From: Fonticula alba | Taxonomy: Eukaryota; Opisthokonta; Rotosphaerida; Fonticulaceae | Reading direction: 5' to 3' | NCBI RefSeq assembly: GCF_000388065.1 | Contig: NW_009242987.1 | Span: 182,443-212,641, forward strand | DNA length: 30,199 nucleotides | Part shown: positions 29,880 to 30,199 of the stretch, in pieces | Layout: the number at the start of each line of letters is the position of its first letter | Position numbering within the stretch: the first letter of the stretch is position 1 | Notes under the pieces: model-generated | What the model was told of the DNA's origin: nothing | The model's database searches: none | Seen by the model: only the letters and a program-made list of their open reading frames with translations | Translations under genes and position numbers: made by a program

Positions 29880-30199
29880 CTGGTGCCGGGCAAGATGACG
29901 GGGCAGGAAAGGCAGTACGGGGGTACATGGTCGGCAGGAGACGGTGCCCAGCAGTCGAGGAAGGGGAAGGGGGGGCGGAAAAGGGAAGGGGTTGGGGAGA
30001 CATGGTCAGTGTGAATTGGAGCCTGACGGCCAAAGGAGCAGTGATAGGGGGTGGGGGTGGAGCGAAGGAAGGACGGAGAGGGAGAGGGAGAGGGAGAGGG
30101 AGAGGGAAGGAGAGGGAGAGGAAGAGGGGGGGAGGGGGAGGAAAGGGGGGGGGGGGGGGATGGGGGGGGGGGAGGTGTTGCTATGGACCAGCCATCTGG
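29880..30199. other. Intron or upstream DNA at window edge
   Basis: No prefoldin exon was recognisable here. The stretch holds a purine-rich 6-base tandem repeat (GGGAGA units) at about 30073-30126, long G runs (30146-30171) and a second copy of the dispersed repeat at the very end. Confidence 0.5.
30158..30199. repeat. Dispersed repeat, copy 2, at window end
   Basis: GATGGGGGGGG followed by GGTGTTGCTATGGACCAGCC and ATCTGG, matching copy 1 near 23531-23572 in the same orientation. The window stops at the last matching base that can be compared. Confidence 0.85.

Noticed and set aside
1-30199. CRISPR arrays, operons, prokaryotic promoters or phage genes
   Set aside because: The genes contain spliceosomal introns and eukaryotic families; the repeats are microsatellites without spacers.
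1-30199. tRNA, rRNA or snRNA genes
   Set aside because: I looked for B-box/T-loop patterns and rRNA-like segments and found none that I could support by eye; a covariance search would be decisive.

Overview
This is eukaryotic nuclear DNA: GC-rich, intron-dense and full of simple repeats, with a 70-base assembly gap at 15218-15287. I could build nine protein-coding genes from raw sequence by joining exons at GT-AG boundaries with matching phase. They contain about 42 introns of 66-325 bases. The commonest 5' splice site is GTGCGT (about 20 of 42); most others are GTACG or GTATG. The gene set (SEY1, IBA57, SDHAF2, prefoldin 2, cyclin L-like, an SREBP-type bHLH, LysM, LCAT/PDAT) with small introns fits a free-living unicellular eukaryote. 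An opisthokont or close relative (for example a Fonticula-like or apusomonad-like protist) is my guess; the sequence alone does not fix the taxon.

Layout: 1-774 no gene; 775-1566 (-) SDHAF2; 2202-4377 (-) bHLH transcription factor; 4378-6944 long repeat-rich intergenic DNA; 6945-10786 (-) cyclin L-like protein with His/Gln-rich head and RS/RD tail; 10787-11956 divergent promoter region; 11957-13608 (+) IBA57, the only confident plus-strand gene; 13817-14892 (-) LysM protein; 15361-19347 (-) 14-exon LCAT/PDAT-like acyltransferase with an N-terminal membrane anchor and a cyclic-nucleotide-binding-like domain; 19348-21207 gene-free DNA with a sharp AT-rich island; 21208-23492 (-) TMX3-like membrane thioredoxin; 23919-24284 (+) doubtful small ORF; 24552-28563 (-) 15-exon SEY1; 29460-29879 (-) 3' part of prefoldin subunit 2, whose 5' exons lie outside the window.

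Themes: SDHAF2 and IBA57 are both mitochondrial and both serve succinate dehydrogenase (flavinylation and 4Fe-4S cluster supply). The acyltransferase, the TMX3-like protein and SEY1 are consecutive confident genes on one strand, and all belong to the endoplasmic reticulum membrane. The bHLH and cyclin L-like proteins are nuclear regulators rich in homopeptides. The most unusual item is the acyltransferase: a membrane segment, then a CNB-like beta-roll, then a complete LCAT-type Ser-Asp-His hydrolase fold. This recalls the layout of neuropathy target esterase, but with an unrelated catalytic domain.
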